Notes: generated by a model from the letters alone, not told the origin. 64,000 nucleotides of DNA from Pachyseris speciosa (GCA_016490735.1 JAEMWC010001553.1:70001-134000); one strand, 5' to 3'; counted from the stretch's first letter, positions 1-10,156 are shown. Translations and numbers: made by a program.

Positions 1-507
1 TATGTGGGCTAATTAAAACTATTTTTTAACGCTTTCCTAGGGTAAACCTCGAAGTAGTGACGTAAACAAGAGGTGCATGGAAAAATCATGAGATGCTTGG
101 CGCGCTTGCGTGACGTCACCTCTACAAGTGCCATACTGCCTACAGATATGACAAGATTGTTCGATGGCATCAAAAATTAGTTGTGTGTTCCTGTTCAATG
201 AGGATAAAAAAGTCGGCACAAAGTGTAAGAACTGCACTGAGTGGCACGCTGACCATTAGCGGGCGTGTACAAATATTATTCGAAGGATGTCCAAGTTCAT
301 TTGAATAAAATTTTATTTCAATTCAGGGATTCAAAGAAGTTATTTTGTGAAACGCGAACAAACATAATCAAAGCAATATGATGTTGACATGTTTCCGACC
401 ACAACTAATAGCTGTATATGTAACTTTACAACATGACAACAAGGAATCTCAACGTGCTGCAGCCGAACATTCCAGATGCCTTAAATATTTTGAAAGCAAT
501 CATTAGG
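1..507. other. Gene-free flank
   Basis: No ORF with recognisable content and no clear repeat is visible here. The only long frame (minus strand, 37-237) shows no family motifs. Confidence 0.5.
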
Positions 508-1268
508 CTATACTTGATAATCGGTGCTGTGGACAGGCCTGCAGCGTCCAAATCCTAATCGTTTCAAATTATCTGTTATTTCTATAAAAAGCATTAACCT
601 TTCTTCTGGGTTTTGTGGTACTCGGTGGTTGGGGACTATATACCCCACGAGCTCCTCAAACTCCCGCGAGTAATCTCTGGATTGTGCCCCGAAAAAGAGT
701 TTTACAAGCTTCCACAACTTCTTCAGTGGTGGACATCAACGAGATAACTGTGGGTCGAATATACTTCAGGCACAAAGTACATTACGTCTGGCTTTCCTCC
801 AAGAGCATCTGCGTTTTTGTCAACTCTTAGTGTCTTGATATTCCACAATTTTGCAACAGAGCGGAGTTAGGCATAAACAAAACTTTAAGCAACGGGTCAA
901 CATCTAAAAAGACACCAGAATCTCTAAAATCCTTAAACAAGTTCATCCAGCAGCCGCCTCCACCTTGCCTTAACTTTGACCAGTAGGCTTCTATTCTTTG
1001 GTTGGCACTACTTCCTTGAAAAATCCTGTTATCGCCTGCTAAATCATCGCCGTCATTATACCTTAATAGCCTCTGGATGGTGGAAACCCACATGTTTTCC
1101 ATTCCCTTATCAATGCGAGCCACCCTAGGTACTCCACCTATCTGCTGGACAGTGCTTAGAAAAAATCAACACCAATATTCGGGTTCGGGTTGTTATTGGT
1201 TGAACCTACTTTTAGGCACAGTATACGCCGTGAGAAGCCATCTGCACAGCCATGCAAACAAAATCCAT
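508..1268 (-). pseudogene. Decayed integrase-core (transposase-like) ORF
   Basis: Read on the minus strand, three overlapping frames give one continuous family signature. The first stretch (about 1268 to 1150) contains HGCADGFSRR and LKVGSTNNNP. The second (1160 to 827) contains IGGVPRVARIDKGMEN and then NQRIEAYWSKLRQGGGG. The third (about 820 to 508) contains GGKPDVMYFVPE and SREFEELVGYIVP. This order matches the conserved integrase-core proteins found in many copies in cnidarian and fish genomes, thought to be transposon-derived. At least two frameshifts and several internal stops separate the pieces, so it is a fossil and not a working gene. It has no visible promoter or partner gene and lies 550 bases from the gypsy element, with which it shares nothing. 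The family assignment rests on recognised motifs; the exact superfamily is not settled. Confidence 0.6.
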
Positions 1269-1342
1269 ACAGTTTTAGTTTATCTCAGCCATCTAAACAG
1301 CCTGATATACTAAGCCATATCCAAAGTCGGAAATCGCAATCC

Positions 1343-1398
1343 CGAATTCCGAATTCCGAAGTCTGAAGTCTGAAGTCTGAAGTCTGAAGTCTGAAGTC
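1343..1398. repeat. Heptamer tandem repeat (CGAATTC then TGAAGTC)
   Basis: A 7-base period runs through this stretch: two CGAATTC-type units pass into about six TGAAGTC units. It is a short minisatellite with a unit switch partway along. Confidence 0.75.
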
Positions 1399-1824
1399 CC
1401 TCCTCGGCTTTCGTAGAAAACAAATTGAATTTGACCGAGAAATGTTTCACTGGTGTAGAGCATTGCTCTACACGTGGCTTGCTTTGATAGACTTAATATA
1501 AATATTTTACAAATGAACCCTTGAAGAGATTAATTTTGAGTTTGCTTTTATAGGATTGTTCAGTTCGCAGCCGATTATATTTTCCACGTTTTCGCTCGAT
1601 CTTCGACGAGGCGGCTCATCAACGCGAGCACTGAGTTCATATCATAATAACAAATTAGCAGCGCGACCGATGTGAGACTCTTGTAAAACTCTGAAAACCA
1701 CAATAAGCCTGTACGAGGCTCCGTTCCTAAATCTCTTACAATCGATCCCGGAAAAATAAAATTTTATTTAATCCATTGCAAAACTGCCAAAAGAGTTTGA
1801 CCTACACTGTGAAATTGACAAGAT

Positions 1825-2500
1825 TGTAGTGTACACTGTATTAGACCGGAAGTTTACCGGAAACCGTTTCCGGGTTTCCCAAGATGCGTAGTGGGGTTGG
1901 TTGTAATGTGTGTGTGTGTGTTCAGGGAAGCCATTTAACAAATGGTAAACGGATCGGCGTGCACTATTGAGTTATGGTGCACGCGGGGGTTGCTAAGCAC
2001 GAGAGAAGCGTAAGAGTCGCTCGAGGCGTAGCCGAGAGCGACTCTAGCTTCTTGAGTGCTTAGCATACCTCCCAAGTGCATCCATAACTCAATAGTGCAC
2101 GCCGATCCGTTTACCATTTGTTTTATAACATACACTGTAACATAACATAAACATCGTAGAGAAAGCAAAGTCCCATTATAGTGCACTGACTAACATGACC
2201 AAGAAAAACAGGCGCGCGAAACTTCATTCACAGAAATAGCGACGGCTTAATACTTCGGTAGACACTAGACGATTGAAACGATACAAATTTCGTAAAATCT
2301 CGCCCAAAAACAAAGCGAAATTTTAGTTTATAAACAGCGCACACGTCAACAGCGTTCACCCATGGGCAAATAGTAAATGGTTAATTGACCAATCAGAGCG
2401 CGCGCTTTTCTTTAGTTATGTTATAAATTGTGTTAGCGTTAGGCGTTGTGTTCATCCTGTAACATCGAGGCAGCTAGCCATTAAAGGACGAGATTTCACA
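1825..2500 (+). repeat. 5' LTR of the gypsy element, interrupted
   Basis: It runs from TGTAGTGTAC to GATTTCACA. It matches the 3' LTR except for one extra TG in the dinucleotide run and a 492-bp insertion at 1935-2426. Without the insert it is 184 bp, a short LTR. It presumably carried the element's promoter, which the insertion now splits. Confidence 0.93.
1935..2426. mobile_element. Foldback/MITE-like insertion inside the 5' LTR
   Basis: This block is absent from the 3' LTR, so it entered after the gypsy element integrated. Its left part (about 1938-2122) is a long imperfect hairpin: an arm beginning AACAAATGGTAAACGG is repeated in reverse near 2108-2122, and an inner palindrome sits around GCTCGAGGCGTAGCCGAG. 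The remaining 300 bases up to 2426 are not part of the hairpin. It has no coding capacity. Comparison with the empty 3' LTR shows no clear target duplication, so its transposon class is open. Confidence 0.75.
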
Positions 2501-2519
2501 TCTGGCGACGAGGATGGGA
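2501..2519 (+). other. Probable primer-binding site
   Basis: Directly after the 5' LTR the sequence reads TCTGGCGACGAGGATGGGA. A TGG two bases after the LTR is the usual start of a site complementary to a tRNA 3' end (CCA). I cannot say which tRNA primes it. Confidence 0.5.
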
Positions 2520-2556
2520 TGGTAGAGGACACCTTCGTTGTAGTTTCAAGTGGGCT

Positions 2557-5500
2557 TTGTATTTTGTGGAGGCACGGGTTGTTGTGATGCCCGGAGGTTC
2601 GAGCGAAACAGGGAGTTCGGCGAGTGCCGCCAGTAGCAGTGAAGTTTCGACGCCTGTGGCTGTTGAAGTTGGGGGATTACAGCCTTTTCAAGTTAAGGGA
2701 GATCCGCATTCCATTTCACAGCGTTGGAAAAAATGGAAAAGGGCTTTTCAGTTGTACGTGCTAGGAAAAGGAGTCACGAATGATCCGCAGAAACGAGGTC
2801 TTCTACTTCACACGGCCGGCCTGGAGGTACAAGAGGTTTTCTTTACCCTTGTGTCTGACGGTGAGGACAAGGACTACGCCGCCACTTTAAAGGTATTAGA
2901 TGATTACTTTATCCCTAAAGCCAACGTGCTTTTCGAAAGACACGTATTCAGGCAAATTGGCCAAAATAGCGAGGAGACTGTTGATCAATTTGTCTGTCGG
3001 TTGAGACAACGTGCAGCCTCGTGTGACTTCGGGGAGCGGGAGGATGAGTACATCAGAGATCAGCTAATTGATAAATGCTATTCAGCAAAGTTGCGTAGGA
3101 AATTCCTTGAAAAACAAGGCAGTGTTACGTTGAATGACCTTTTAATAATCGCCAGGGCACAGGAAGCAGTTGATTTGCAAATGGAAGCAATGGGAGGGAA
3201 CGCTTGTTCAGAGCAAGTGAACAGTGTCACTGATGTAAAGTTTGGTGTGAACAGTGAGAAGAGAGAGTGTTTTAACTGTGGTCGGGAGGACCATCTTGCT
3301 AGAGATTGGAGATGCCCTGCTAGAGGTCGTAAATGCGATCAATGTGGAACAGTCGGTCATTTTGAGGTTAAGTGTCATAAAAGGCCACAGCGAGGTTCCC
3401 AACAGTGGCAGAAACAAGGTGCCAGCAGTTGGGGTAGGAAAATTGATCCAAAAGGAACTGATAGGGGCAGGAAGACCAACACCAATTATGTTGACAGTCA
3501 CGCTGATGGAGAGGTGGAAAAAGGGGAAAGGGCTAATTCTACATATGAGTATGTGTTTTCTGTGGGAGATGAGGTGAATCACAGTGATGGAATAGTAACC
3601 CTGCAGATTGGAGGAGTCATTTTGCCAAATGTTCTAATTGACTCAGGGGCGACATGCAACCTTCTTGGGAAGGAAACTTGGGAGTGGCTCAAGAATCAGA
3701 ACGTCCAGTGTCAGACCCGCAAAGAAGCTAAGGCCTTATTTGCATATGGAAACACCAGACCACTGCCAACACTAGGAACATTTACAGCGGATGTCACGTC
3801 AGCGGACACAAATGTCACCTGTGAAGCTGATTTCGTGGTCTTGGATGGAAATGGCAGAACTCTCCTTTGTCGAGACACAGCTGAGAAATTACATCTGCTG
3901 CGTATTGGACCTATGCATGCTGTGAACAGTGTTGGAGCAGAGGCTATGGGGCAAGATATCAAGGACAAATACAAGGAACTGTTTAATGGTGTAGGTCTCC
4001 TTAAGGGCTATGAGTTGAAGCTGAACATCGACGAGTCTGTGAAGCCGGTGGCACAACCTGTACGAAGGATCCCATTTGCTGTAAGGGAGAAAGTGGAGAG
4101 AAAGCTAGATGAATTACTGGTAAATGGAATAATAGAAGAGGTACCTGAGGGGCCAACTGGGTGGGTTTCACCACTGGTCGTCGTACCCAAACCTGATGGG
4201 GACATTAGAGTTTGTGTCGATATGAGACGTGCAAATCAGGCGATTATCAGAGAGCGTCAGCCCATCCCGACCGTTGAAGAAGTTCTCCAAGACCTAAATG
4301 GCAGTACAGTGTTCAGTCGAGTGGATCTGAAGTGGGGATTTCACCAGATACTTCTTGCAGAAGATAGCAGACATGTGACAACATTTGTTACCCACCGCGG
4401 CCTTTACAGATACACCCGACTCATGTTTGGAGTGACCTCAGCACCTGAAAAATATCAACAAATCATCCGGGATGTACTACGTGGCTGTGATGGTGTGGTC
4501 AACATTGCAGATGACCTGGTCATCCATGGAAAGGACCTTGAGCAGCACGATGAGAGGCTTTTTGCTGTCCTTGACCGGTTGAAGACGGCTGGTTTGACGT
4601 TGAACGAAAACAAGTATGAGTTCAGGCTACCAAGGTTGACATTCTTTGGGCATGAGGTAACACAGAATGGTGTGAAACCCAGTGAAGAGAAAATTGCAGC
4701 AATCCTACATGCAGACCCACCACAGAATGCCAGCGAAGCAAGATCTTTTCTAGGTCTGGTTCAGTTTGTGTCTAAGTTTGTTCCAGACTTGTCATCTGTC
4801 GCGGAACCGATCCAGAGACTAACTCACAAGAATGTAGAATTCAAGTGGCACCCAGAACAGCAGGCTGCATTTGAGAAGTTAAAGGAACTGATCACGAGTG
4901 CAAATGCTCTGGCTTACTTCAATGTAGGTGGCAGAACAAGAATTGTTGCAGATGCATCCCCTGTGGGTCTTGGAGCGGTGTTAACTCAGTTGCAGGGCAG
5001 TGAGTGGAGAGTGATTGCTTATGCCTCAAGACGGCTGACAGATGTAGAAAGGCGGTACAGCCAAACTGAGAAAGAGGCCCTCGCTCTTGTGTGGGCTTGT
5101 GAACGCTTTAACATGTATGTTTTTGGAAGAGAATTTGAGCTAGAAACGGATCACAAGCCGCTGGAGTACATTTACTCACCAAAGTCAAAACCTTCAGCCC
5201 GGGTGGAACGGTGGGTCCTTCGCTTGCAGGCTTACGACTTCAAGGTTGTCTACAGGCCAGGCAGAACCAACATTGCAGATGCTTTGTCCAGACTGAATTG
5301 CAAGTTCCGTGGTGATGATGGAGAACATTACGACTATGTCCATGCTGTAGCTGAGAACAGTGTCCCTTGTTCCCTGATGTCCACTGAAATAGAGGAGGCT
5401 TCAGCTGGTGATCTGGAACTAAACCTTATTAAGGAATGTGTGAGAACGGGAGACTGGAGTAGGTGTAATGTCCCTGCCTACTTGCAAGTGAAGAATGAAT

Positions 5501-6210
5501 TGTGTACCTTTGGTCAGCTGCTGCTGCGTGGTTCCAGGCTGGTAATTCCCAAGGTGCTGAGAGAGCGTGTTTTGCAGTTGGCCCACGAAGGGCATCAGGG
5601 CATTGTTAAAATGAAATGCAGGCTACGTAGTAAGGTTTGGTGGCCCAAGATGGATGCCGATGCGGAGAAATTGTGCAAGAGCTGTCATGGTTGCCAAGCT
5701 GTCAGTGAATATGCTGCCCCGGAACCTATGGCACGAGCCTTCCCACCAAGCGGACCGTGGCAGGATTGCGCTGCAGATATATTGGGCCCTCTACCTTCTG
5801 GAGAGAATCTGCTTGTTGTGGTCGATTATTATAGCCGATATTTTGAAGTAGTTATCCTGAAGTCAACTACAAGTGCCAAGATCATTGATAGCCTTCAACC
5901 GATATTTTCTCGATTTGGAGTGCCCTATACACTCAAAACTGACAACGGTCCTCAATTTGTTTCAGACGAATTTGAAGCCTTTCTCGCAGAAAATGGGATA
6001 GAACACCGCACAACACCACCGTTGTGGCCACAAGCCAATGGGGAGGTGGAACGCCAAAATCGCACATTGCTGAAAGTGATCCAGATTGCTCAAATTGAAG
6101 GGAAAGATTGGCGCCAGGAACTGCAGACATTTCTAATTGCATACAGATCAACCCCTCAGATGACAACCGGGGAGGGAGATGCGGACCAAGTTACCAGACC
6201 TGAGGCGTGA
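2557..6210 (+). CDS. Gypsy gag-pol polyprotein, C-terminally truncated by frameshift
   Basis: A 1,217-codon fused gag-pol frame. Residues 1-230 are a gag-like region. Two zinc knuckles lie at 238-273 (C238, C241, H246, C253, then C260, C263, H268, C273). The aspartic protease has D362-S-G. The reverse transcriptase spans about 495-690, with D590 and an unusual IADD catalytic box at 650-653 in place of the common YxDD or LDD. RNase H has D799, E838 and D865. Integrase has an HHCC finger (H1010, H1014, C1043, C1046) and a catalytic triad D1074, D1129, E1165 with 35 residues between the last two. Just after the core the frame departs from the family pattern and stops; the true C-terminal tail follows in another frame. 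The annotated ATG gives the longest frame, but an upstream in-frame start was not excluded. Confidence 0.93.
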   Translation: MYFVEARVVVMPGGSSETGSSASAASSSEVSTPVAVEVGGLQPFQVKGDPHSISQRWKKWKRAFQLYVLGKGVTNDPQKRGLLLHTAGLEVQEVFFTLVSDGEDKDYAATLKVLDDYFIPKANVLFERHVFRQIGQNSEETVDQFVCRLRQRAASCDFGEREDEYIRDQLIDKCYSAKLRRKFLEKQGSVTLNDLLIIARAQEAVDLQMEAMGGNACSEQVNSVTDVKFGVNSEKRECFNCGREDHLARDWRCPARGRKCDQCGTVGHFEVKCHKRPQRGSQQWQKQGASSWGRKIDPKGTDRGRKTNTNYVDSHADGEVEKGERANSTYEYVFSVGDEVNHSDGIVTLQIGGVILPNVLIDSGATCNLLGKETWEWLKNQNVQCQTRKEAKALFAYGNTRPLPTLGTFTADVTSADTNVTCEADFVVLDGNGRTLLCRDTAEKLHLLRIGPMHAVNSVGAEAMGQDIKDKYKELFNGVGLLKGYELKLNIDESVKPVAQPVRRIPFAVREKVERKLDELLVNGIIEEVPEGPTGWVSPLVVVPKPDGDIRVCVDMRRANQAIIRERQPIPTVEEVLQDLNGSTVFSRVDLKWGFHQILLAEDSRHVTTFVTHRGLYRYTRLMFGVTSAPEKYQQIIRDVLRGCDGVVNIADDLVIHGKDLEQHDERLFAVLDRLKTAGLTLNENKYEFRLPRLTFFGHEVTQNGVKPSEEKIAAILHADPPQNASEARSFLGLVQFVSKFVPDLSSVAEPIQRLTHKNVEFKWHPEQQAAFEKLKELITSANALAYFNVGGRTRIVADASPVGLGAVLTQLQGSEWRVIAYASRRLTDVERRYSQTEKEALALVWACERFNMYVFGREFELETDHKPLEYIYSPKSKPSARVERWVLRLQAYDFKVVYRPGRTNIADALSRLNCKFRGDDGEHYDYVHAVAENSVPCSLMSTEIEEASAGDLELNLIKECVRTGDWSRCNVPAYLQVKNELCTFGQLLLRGSRLVIPKVLRERVLQLAHEGHQGIVKMKCRLRSKVWWPKMDADAEKLCKSCHGCQAVSEYAAPEPMARAFPPSGPWQDCAADILGPLPSGENLLVVVDYYSRYFEVVILKSTTSAKIIDSLQPIFSRFGVPYTLKTDNGPQFVSDEFEAFLAENGIEHRTTPPLWPQANGEVERQNRTLLKVIQIAQIEGKDWRQELQTFLIAYRSTPQMTTGEGDADQVTRPEA

Positions 6211-6706
6211 GGCACCTATCACCTGCGAGGAGATTCGTGACCGAGACTGGGCAAAGAAGCTGTCCCAAAAAGAATATGTTGATGCTAGGAGGCATGCGGT
6301 GGAGAACCAAGTAGAAACTGGGGATAAAGTCCTCCTGAGAAACACGAAAACAAACAAGCTGTCCCCAAACTATGATCCAAGTCCTTGTGAGGTACTGGAC
6401 AGAAAAGGAGGAGAGGTGACAGTTAGGAACAAAGATGGTGTTGAGATAAAGCGGAATGTGTCATTTGTGAAAAAGTACAATGAGAGACTCGCAGAAAGTG
6501 TAAATACTGGACATCTAGAGCAGCAAGACGTGGTCGAAACAGGGGAAACTAAGGGGGAACGCGAACCCTCAGAGCCGACTTATTTGATAACACCTGTACA
6601 GCCCATCGTTAGCCCGAGTCTGGCTCAGCAGATGACTAGCCTGAGGCCAACTCGAACTATTAGACTACCCAAACGATTTGATGATTATGAACTGTCAAAA
6701 AGGTGA
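6179..6706 (+). pseudogene. Shifted tail of gypsy integrase
   Basis: This open frame overlaps the end of the gag-pol frame by 32 bases in a different phase. It reads like the integrase C-terminal region: a basic helix with KKLSQKEYVDARRH, then GDKVLLRN and a chromatin-binding-like segment ending VSFVKKYNER, followed by a low-complexity tail to the TGA at 6706. The overlap falls where family members have one continuous frame, so a small deletion around 6165-6182 probably removed residues and shifted the phase. It is part of the same original protein and not a separate gene. The ATG at 6179 is unlikely to be used as a start. Confidence 0.75.
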
Positions 6707-6874
6707 CTGAACACTGTTATTTGGGGACCTGCGAGCAGCTGAACTTTGCATCTTACCGAACTGAACTTTGTTTCATGTTATAGCATTTAAGCTTGTGCTT
6801 CTGTTATATATATATATGTATGTATTTTTATTGGAGTTTTATTCCTTACAACAGCATGCTGTATTGTTTTCCTT

Positions 6875-6899
6875 AAAAAAAAAAAGAAACATGGAGGGA
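6875..6899 (+). other. Polypurine tract of the gypsy element
   Basis: An A-run followed by GAAACATGGAGGGA abuts the 3' LTR. A purine-rich stretch in this position normally primes plus-strand DNA synthesis. It is broken only by a C and a T, so the match is good but imperfect. Confidence 0.6.
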
Positions 6900-7081
6900 T
6901 GTAGTGTACACTGTATTAGACCGGAAGTTTACCGGAAACCGTTTCCGGGTTTCCCAAGATGCGTAGTGGGGTTGGTTGTAATGTGTGTGTGTGTTCAGGG
7001 AAGCCATATTGTGTTAGCGTTAGGCGTTGTGTTCATCCTGTAACATCGAGGCAGCTAGCCATTAAAGGACGAGATTTCACA
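6900..7081 (+). repeat. 3' LTR of the gypsy element
   Basis: A 182-bp intact LTR, TGTAGTG to TTTCACA, followed by the target duplication AAGAT. It contains a (TG)n run near 6980. It lies immediately before an ATG and could act as a promoter for the ORF that follows. Confidence 0.93.
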
Positions 7082-7084
7082 AAG

Positions 7085-7330
7085 ATGGCAAAGGCTCGCA
7101 TGTCTCGCAACAGCGAACGATTCGCACAAATACGCTGCAAATATTACGCTTGCAAAATTGTAAACAAGAGCAAACCAACGACGATGGAATCTGCACTCGA
7201 AGAACTGATTTATCTTGACCCCAGTTATGCCCTCCAGCAATCCTTTCAAAGCAACATGTGTAATTCTTCTGGCACTGGTGTAATGAAAAAGCGATTAGCC
7301 AAGAAGCTCGCTGACTCTGGCATCGGTTAA
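7085..7330 (+). CDS. Unrecognised 81-residue ORF starting at the gypsy insertion point
   Basis: The ATG shares bases with the 3' target duplication, so the element inserted exactly at the start codon and the duplication rebuilt it. The context AAAGATGG is a good animal start. The product is basic (many K and R) and I do not recognise it. It ends at TAA 7328, but one base out of phase an open frame continues from 7326 to 7502 with similar basic, helical-looking sequence (for example HLRRLFEKHGEQGL). A single-base indel may therefore have split an ORF of about 140 residues. It may be a fragment of another mobile element or a decayed host gene; without homologues its coding status is uncertain. 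Confidence 0.35.
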   Translation: MAKARMSRNSERFAQIRCKYYACKIVNKSKPTTMESALEELIYLDPSYALQQSFQSNMCNSSGTGVMKKRLAKKLADSGIG

Positions 7331-7502
7331 CCAGCACCTTCGACGACTGTTTGAAAAGCATGGCGAACAAGGCCTTCTTGCCATTCTCGCAAATCCACCA
7401 ATAGCATTAGGCGGCTCATCTGTTCGTCGTCGAGTACGTGGTACTGCTGACCCAGTTGTACTCCACCGAATCCTCAACCATTTTAACGGAAGATTACCAT
7501 AA

Positions 7503-8149
7503 CAAAGAGATAGGACCGCATAATCACTAACTGAATGTTGTTTGTTTTTCGAATGATGAGAGAAGCCCGAGGAATAAAGAAACCCGGCAAGGAACCCAGC
7601 TAAATGCTGCACATGCGCAGTTGATGGAAATAATGAGACTGAGTGCTTTTGCGGCTTTTGCCAGAAAAATGCCGATTTCTAAGGATCTAGTCGTTAGAAT
7701 TTCAAGAAATTTGGTAACAAAATACTTCAGAAATTACGTGAATGATCTATCACAAAAAATCTGAAATTTGACAGAGGGAATTTTTAATAAGACAGAACAT
7801 GGAGTGAAAACGATAAAGGCGAATTGCGAAAATTTCCTCTGTCAAAATTTTATTAGAACAGTGTTGACAGAAGGGATTTTATGTGAATTCGTAGTTGGCA
7901 AATAATGAAAAAAATCTAACGACTGGATTTTTTTTAAATAAACAAAAAATCATTTTTAAGCCTTGTTTCTAACCAGCCCCGTTTGCATTGGTAACAGCAC
8001 ACACCTTTGCCAAAATGCGAAAATAAACCCTTCGGTGGTTAACCTTGAATCTTGCAAAAAAGGGGCGCCAAGCATAACTAGGTAAAAAATAATGGTGACT
8101 TAGGCATAGGTACTTGAAAACTGTGTTCGGCCACCTTAAACGCGGTAGT
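7503..8149. other. Gene-free stretch
   Basis: AT-rich sequence with no convincing ORF, RNA gene or inverted repeat. A loosely repeated phrase (AATTTGACAGAGGGAATTTT-type) occurs near 7765 and, in reverse sense, near 7840, suggesting an old degenerate repeat. Confidence 0.4.
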
Positions 8150-8815
8150 CGCATATCGTTTGTCACGCTAAGTAAAATCCTTTCCAACAGAAATCTTCAT
8201 TCAAAATAGAATTGAACTACATAATAAACGACGAGCCAGAGGGTTTCCAGGGGTTCCGGGATTCTAGAGAAGGTATCCGTTGCGTACTGGAGTAACAGCG
8301 AATTTATTAAAAAGTTTCAATTGATGAAAAAAGCAATAACCACCGGCGAACAGTTCGATTTCTCAGCGAAGACGAAACCTTCAAAGCAGTTACTGCACCT
8401 GCTACGCGCAGCTATGTCGTGTTTCCGTTGTTGTAATTGTACACTGAAGAAATATCAGGGCACTAAACGTTTTCAGCAGATTGGGAAAAGAAATAAAGTA
8501 AAGTGAATAGGGCATGTTGCACACTTAATTCTACTTTTCATCAGATCTACACGGGACTTTGTCACGAAACGTCGACAGTGCAAGCTTGAATTAGTTCAAG
8601 AAGGCCCGTGCTTAGGTGTCTCTTTAACTACTTGAACAATTCAACATGAAATATCTCTCTTACCATGTCCTCCCTTGTCAGATTAGCCGCCTATCAAATC
8701 ACGCAGGTCGTCACAAGTCCTCCAGTTGCTTAGCCGTCGGAGCGTCCGATGCGAAACCCCCGTAGTAGTAATAGATCGTACAACAGAAACAATGCCCCTA
8801 GCTCTGATAACAAAC
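8150..8815. repeat. Segmental duplication, left copy, part 1
   Basis: Matches 34815-35850 in the same orientation, with small indels. The shared text starts near GCATATCGTTTGTCACGC and ends at CCCCTAGCTCTGAT. The right copy carries a SINE that this copy lacks. No conserved coding frame is evident. Confidence 0.8.
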
Positions 8816-8825
8816 GAAGACACAA

Positions 8826-9520
8826 GTTGTGGTTAACAGAGCGACGACTTGTCCTCACAACTCTGGACGATTCTTTCTTTAATGAATCGGCCTAATTTTT
8901 ATGATTTTCGCTTACACTTCAGAACCTAAGATAAAAGGGACGAATCAGGTTGTGCAGTTCTTATTTGTATTTTGCGGGCGATCTGTTTGGAAGTTGGACA
9001 CACTGCAGAGTTTTTGTTAGGGCGATTATATCAGTATATGAGTGAACGAAATTAAGGTACGTTTTGAACAAATGCACAGAAAACCAATATTATTTCGGTT
9101 GGATTTTCAACTTCTTCGATCATGCTTGTAATCCAAAGTAAACGTGTAAATTACTGAAATACAACTTTAATACGGCTAATTTGATTCGGGTTTTTTTTGT
9201 GCAGCAAAATGAAGGGAATAACGACAACAAATATAGAAAAGAGGAAAACAGAAAGACTTAGTGACGCCTGAGCACTAACGCGCTATGAAGATGTGCTAGA
9301 AAGCCCTGGGCGAAAGCCCATTGGAGTTTATAGGGAAATATTGTCGAGGGGTGTAAATGTTTGACGGCTGAGTTCAATCAGTTTTCAGCAAATTTAATTC
9401 TCGATTGGCCCGTTCATAACCGAAAGTTTCCATGACACATATACGATTAAAAATCGCATATAACCAATCAGTGTTTTTATCACGGAAGGGTGATAAACAA
9501 AGGGTGCAAATGTTTGAGTA
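8826..9520. repeat. Segmental duplication, left copy, part 2
   Basis: Nearly identical to 37255-37968, from AAGTTGTGGTTAACAGAGCG onward. After about 9520 the copies diverge: the right copy jumps directly to sequence that here begins at 14340, so about 4.8 kb present here is missing there. Inside this copy a short phrase (TCTCGATTGGCCCGTTCATAAC) is repeated at about 9401 and 9541. Confidence 0.85.
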
Positions 9521-9890
9521 CAATCCATTTTCAGTGACTTTAATTCTCGATTGGCCCGTTCATAACAGTTTCCATCACACACTGTACGGTTAAACATTGC
9601 ATATAATATAACCAATCAGTGTTTTCATGACGGAAAAAAGTCGTTATTTGAAGAATTAACGAATCAATATTTTCAGTACTGTGGTTTTTTTAAAAATTAT
9701 GGCCGTAAAAAATTATTTTCTCCAGTTTTAATTATGGCATTACTATTAGGGCCTCCTCATTAAAGTTTAATATTTTTGGCGGGAGTTTGATTTAAGTATT
9801 GGCCTTCTGGAGAGCGTATTTTACTGAGATATTACCAATCTTTTCGCATACATTATACTTGCCAAACATTTCGGACGATTTTAATCTCTG

Positions 9891-10148
9891 ACAAAGAAAT
9901 TTTTAAAACCTTTATATTAAGTACTTTCTTGAGCGACGCGGCATCACATGTATTCAAGGCCAATATACATGATAGCGGAGCTCCGACGGCCCGAAGGGCC
10001 GTCAAGCGGAGCTTGACAATTTCTCACAAAGAAATTTTTAAAACCTTTATATTAAGTACTTTCTTGAGCGACGCGGCATCACATGTATTCAAGGCCAATA
10101 TACATGATAGCGGAGCTCCGACGGCCCGAAGGGCCGTCAAGCGGAGCA
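9891..10148. repeat. Two tandem units of 135 bp with internal palindrome
   Basis: ACAAAGAAATTTTTAAAACC occurs at 9891 and again at 10026, and the text between is almost identical. Each unit carries a palindrome GACGGCCCGAAGGGCCGTC flanked by GGAGCTCC/CGGAGC. The 86-residue ORF across it is a by-product of the duplication. Confidence 0.85.
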
Positions 10149-10156
10149 CCATACCT

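Larger units (their letters stand above)
1820..7086 (+). mobile_element. Ty3/gypsy LTR retrotransposon, complete but with damaged pol
   Basis: The whole element is bounded by a 5-bp target duplication AAGAT (1820-1824 and 7082-7086). Both LTRs begin TG and end CA. Inside are a gag-pol ORF in the order gag, zinc knuckles, protease, RT, RNase H, integrase, and a shifted tail frame. This domain order, with integrase after RNase H, is diagnostic of Ty3/gypsy and excludes Ty1/copia. The two LTRs differ only by one TG dinucleotide once a nested insert in the 5' LTR is removed, so integration was recent. A frameshift near the end of integrase probably makes this copy non-autonomous. No envelope ORF follows pol. 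Confidence 0.95.

Noticed and set aside
3208..3582. Minus-strand ORF of 124 codons inside gag-pol
   Set aside because: It is a shadow of the gag-pol frame with no motif of its own.
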